Shown piece by piece: positions 61,901-64,000 of a DNA stretch of 64,000 nt. How positions within the stretch are numbered: the stretch's first letter is position 1; each line of letters starts with the position of its first letter. Both the position numbers and the translations under genes were made by a program. The notes beneath the pieces are model-generated. The model saw only the letters and a list, made by a program, of their open reading frames with translations, was not told where the DNA came from and did not search any database. This stretch comes from Dastarcus helophoroides (lineage: Eukaryota > Arthropoda > Insecta > Coleoptera > Bothrideridae): positions 38,938,783 to 39,002,782 of the forward strand of contig CM053331.1 in NCBI GenBank assembly GCA_028583605.1. Reading direction: 5' to 3'.

Positions 61901-63925
61901 GGGAAACCTTTCCAAAACCTTGGGAAACGTTTCCAAAACCTTCGGAAACGTTTCCAAAACCTTGGGAAACGTTTCCAAAATCATTGGCAGCTTTAGAAAC
62001 GTTCCCAACATCTTGATGAGTATCTTCAAAAGTTGTGCTAGTTTGAGAAGTGGTTCCGAAGCTGTTGGTAGCTGCAGAAGCGTTTCCAAAACCTTGGGAA
62101 ACGTTTCCAAAACCTTGGGAAACGTTTCCAAAACCTTGGGAACCGTTTCCAAACCCTTGGGAAACGTTTCCAAAATCTTGGGAAACGTTTCCAAAACTTT
62201 GGGAAACGTTTCCAAAATCTTGGGAAACGTCCCCAATACTTTGGGAAACGTTTCCCAAACCTTGGGAATTGTTTTCTAAACTACCAACGACGCCGAAGCT
62301 GCCAACGACTTTAGAGTCGCCTGCAAAGTTCCTAACTCTTGTTTCAGGATTGTCAACTTGGGCACCATTTCGTTCGCCAAAGTTCTGCTGATTGAATCTT
62401 TCTGGAATGCCATAAGCTAACTCCCTCGCCATGGAATTTCTGTCTAAGTTCAATGGGTTCACCTGGTTTTCGCCCGTGGTTAACTTAGCCAATAGACTCT
62501 TGCGTTTCAGTCGCGGGGACGGTGTTGGTGACTTGGATGGACTCTTCTGCTTTCGTTGTGGTCGAACCGGGGGCGCTTCCTCCTCTTCTTCCTCTTCGTC
62601 CAGTATCGGCACTAGCGAGGTCCTTGATGACGATCTAGATCGCATCATCCGTTGCTTTCTCAGGATGGCCCTCGATGGTAAACTTTCTTCGTCTCTGGGT
62701 AAACTCCTGCTGCGGATAGTGCCGGGTTCGAGGATGCCGCGCTTGGGGTCAGGGATGAAGATGACGTCGGATTCGTCGCTCGGGTCGCTGATGCCGTAGG
62801 GGCTTTCGGCTTTGATTCTGAATTTGTATTCGCTTCCTTCGACTAGGTCGCCGAGGATTGTGGTGAGGTTTCGACTTTTGGCGGCTTTAAGCCAGACGTT
62901 CCAGCCGATGCGGCAGTATTCGACAATGTAATTGCCGACTTTGGCGCCGCCGTCGTCTTTGGGGGAACTCCAGGCTAAAGTTACTGATCTTCCTAGAGTC
63001 ATGACGACTCTGGCTCGTCCGGGTGGTGATGGAACATCGGTGACTGTAATCGGGAAAGAAGCTGTGTCTTCGCCTAGTTTGTTGACTGCTTTGATTTGGT
63101 ATTCCCCAGTGTCGTGTCTTTGGGCGTTGTTTATTTGTAGGATGGAGAAGCGATCGCCGTGTTCTATGATGTAACGTTCGCTGTTTTGGATGGATTCTCC
63201 GTTGTGTGACCAGAATACTAATGGGGGTGGTCGCCCCGCGATTGCTACTTTTATCCTTATGGGTTCGTTTACTTCGAAAACTAGGCCGTTTTCAAATTGC
63301 CTCGCCAGTCGGATGCTGGGGGTAGCTTCCAGTGTTAATTTAGCTTTAGTGGAAGCGTGTCCAGCTCTGTTCGTCGCGGTACATTTAATTTCCCCTTCAT
63401 CGGACAAAGCGCTTTGGTGTATCGTCAAAGTACTTTTGTCCACTTCCGTAAGTATTCGAATTCTTCTGGTGCTGAATATTTCGAAGTTATCCTTAAACCA
63501 TTTGACGATTGGTTGTGGTTGTCCTAAAAATTCAACGCTGAATTCTGCCTTTTCGTCTTCAAGCGCTACAGTATCATGAAGTTCCTTGAGAAATCTGGGT
63601 GCTGTGATTGAGGATTTCTGCAAGGTCACTGTAAATGGTTCCGAGAGTTCGCTCGGGTCGGATAAACCGACAGCGTTTTGGGCTCTAACGCGGAATTGGT
63701 AGCGCCATCCGGCTTCTAAACCACTGACGGTGAGCTCTAGAAATGGAACCATTAGAGGGGTGGAATTGGTCCATTGGGTGGATCCGGTGCGACGATGTTC
63801 TACGAGGTAACCGGTTATGGGGGAACCGCCATCGCTTGAAGGCTTCCTCCAGCATATTTTGATTAGATCGGTGTTGGTTCCGTTGTTTGTTACTAGTGAG
63901 GGTTTGCCCGGAGGTGATGGTCGAT
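57653..63925 (-). CDS. Titin/twitchin-superfamily sarcomeric protein, 3' part (three exons, spliced)
   Basis: The coding sequence joins 63925-60710, 60489-59392 and 58914-57653 and gives about 1,857 residues up to a TAA stop; the 5' part is outside the window. All boundaries have AG acceptors and GT donors, and every junction is phase 1 and keeps the frame. Order of parts: FN3 (1-100), Ig (109-201), Ig (202-295), FN3 (296-390), Ser/Arg/Pro/Glu linker (to ~540), FG-rich repeats (~540-1026), linkers with basic Arg-Arg-x-Ser sites, an RS-rich stretch, two hydrophobic segments (about 1804-1816 and 1820-1831) and a basic tail. The Ig domains lack the usual Cys pair, as in intracellular muscle Ig domains. 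The fold family is clear; the orthologue is not named. The likely role is a structural or anchoring protein of the muscle sarcomere, with a membrane end (inference). Confidence 0.92.
58915..59391 (-). other. Intron, 477 bp, phase 1, carrying a foldback element
   Basis: Donor GCAG/GTAGGAAG at 59391 and acceptor TTTTGCAG/GTGCAAGC at 58915 join STVAG to ASVVIPGK within a Gly codon. The intron contains a diverged foldback element (59164-59253) and, next to the acceptor (about 58922-58975), 50 bp of words from the 42-52 kb array (ATGATTCCAGAAGTTATCTT). Confidence 0.85.
59164..59253. mobile_element. Foldback hairpin element, copy 3 (intronic, asymmetric)
   Basis: The arms CTACAAATCTTCTCTCCTGA and the reverse of GGGGACAAGATTTGTAG pair imperfectly; the central part is partly deleted compared with copies 1 and 2. 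The right flank TTTTTGAAGATAACCAAGGA is the family flank. Confidence 0.75.
59392..60489 (-). CDS. Sarcomeric gene, penultimate exon: charged linker
   Basis: 366 codons with no globular domain I recognise. A Gln/Glu/Leu-rich stretch (LEKINQEALAEEIKRQLQ) and another (ELDKLLKRSASEELERRELE) could form short coiled coils. Several basic Arg-Arg-Leu-Ser or Lys-Arg-Ser sites (RRLSLD, RRLSAG, KRSQSV) fit AGC-kinase phosphorylation motifs. An acidic patch (SETDTDSSEDD) and a Pro-rich block (PSLIPKPILKKK) follow. It ends at GTTGCAG/GTAGGA. Confidence 0.9.
60490..60709 (-). other. Intron, 220 bp, phase 1
   Basis: Donor CAG/GTAATAG at 60709 and acceptor AATTTCAG/GATCC at 60490. It splits a Gly codon (G + GA) and joins EEKQTG to STSFRNMGYSF. 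Confidence 0.85.
60710..63925 (-). CDS. Sarcomeric gene, exon with FN3-Ig-Ig-FN3 and FG repeats
   Basis: The exon starts after TTACTTACAG at 63926; its first two bases finish a split codon, and reading then gives RPSPPGKPSLVTNN, a typical FN3 opening. FN3 signatures include WRKPSSDGGSPITGYLVE and YQFRVRAQNAVGLSDPS. The Ig domains show KWFKD with DEGEIKCTATNRAG, and VFWSHNGE with DTGEYQIKAVNKLG. The second FN3 has WSSPKDDGG and YKFRIKAESPYGISDPS. An acidic run of seven Glu and KSPSKSPTPSPR follow. From about 62310 to 60845 the exon is a coding minisatellite (GFGNVSQ and FGNASQAAN units). It ends at CAGACAG/GTAATA at 60710, so the 43 codons open beyond the donor are intronic. The plus-strand frames here are shadows. 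Confidence 0.93.
60845..62310 (-). repeat. Coding minisatellite: FG-rich 7- and 9-residue repeats
   Basis: Within the exon, 21-bp units encode GFGNVSQ (about 61860-62270) and 27-bp units encode FGNASQAAN (about 61120-61300 and 61480-61700). Longer blocks are duplicated too: a block with NSFxTTSQTSTTFEDTHQ (61745-61900 and 61980-62090), and a block with GGFGNNCQPVK then FGNDSHHVGG (60970-61100 and 61310-61400). About 40 FG dipeptides result. All units are multiples of 3 bp, so length change keeps the frame. Confidence 0.93.
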
Positions 63926-64000
63926 CTGTAAGTAATTAAGAACGTTCTTTTATTCCTGTTAGATGATCTACTCGAAGATCAATTGTTGACTTGAAGCTCA
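63926..64000 (-). other. 3' end of the next upstream intron
   Basis: The minus strand reads ...CTTAATTACTTACAG/AT at 63926, a good acceptor. The rest of the intron and the upstream exons lie outside the window. Confidence 0.75.

Noticed and set aside
60981..62279. 432-codon plus-strand frame with SLGSVSKIG repeats, and a 259-codon minus frame (60935-61714)
   Set aside because: Shadows of the FG-repeat coding exon; the main minus frame carries Ig and FN3 domains and correct splice sites.

Overview
The window looks like a repeat-choked stretch of an animal nuclear genome, most likely an insect (possibly a beetle). Reasons: AT-rich DNA, one gene with spliceosomal introns that encodes Ig and fibronectin-III domains of the muscle titin/twitchin type, a decayed non-LTR retrotransposon, a hAT-like non-autonomous element, and some 60% of the sequence in tandem arrays. 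There is no bacterial-style gene organisation. The species is not identifiable from the sequence alone.

Only one protein-coding gene can be supported. Its 3' part lies on the minus strand from about 63925 down to 57653. Three exons (60710-63925, 59392-60489, 58914-57653) join in frame through two introns with GT/AG ends, both phase 1. The ~1,857 residues in the window read FN3, Ig, Ig, FN3, a Ser/Arg/Pro/Glu-rich linker, ~490 residues of FG-rich repeats, phosphosite-rich linkers with short predicted coiled coil, an RS-rich region, and a C-terminal hydrophobic double segment with a basic tail. The 5' part lies beyond the right edge.

Layout from left to right: 86-bp repeats with CTCF-like cores (0.6-1.04 kb); a palindromic 26-bp minisatellite (2.67-2.9 kb); a 6-kb degenerate 16-bp minisatellite rich in TCAAGGTCA (4-10 kb); a ~355-bp triplicate (10.1-11.1 kb); a transposon relic (12.3-12.6 kb); a 240-bp satellite (14.1-18.4 kb); a very homogeneous GTCAT pentamer tract (20-20.9 kb); the same 240-bp satellite again (22.6-29.8 kb) interrupted by a non-LTR retrotransposon fragment (23.9-24.56 kb); a CpG-rich, promoter-like patch (30.8-31.1 kb); a ~265-bp satellite that shortens to 158 bp (31.4-37.4 kb); a foldback element (38.0 kb); a 16-bp TACGTA minisatellite (38.85-40.0 kb); a 160-bp satellite (40.5-42.1 kb); a complex ~700-bp array with an inverted arm and a captured piece of the muscle-gene exon (42.6-52.2 kb); a 13-bp TTAGGGTGTAACA minisatellite (52.9-55.2 kb); a hAT-like MITE with internal tandem copies (56.27-57.32 kb); then the muscle gene.

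The most interesting items are: the muscle gene's FG-repeat coding minisatellite together with its tail-anchor-like C-terminus; the partial copy of its last exon inside the downstream array, whose repeats read like decayed PEVK-type coding sequence on the same strand; the 6-kb array of nuclear-receptor half-sites; and the hAT element with near-intact termini and target duplication. Most open frames elsewhere are satellite translations or chance ORFs.
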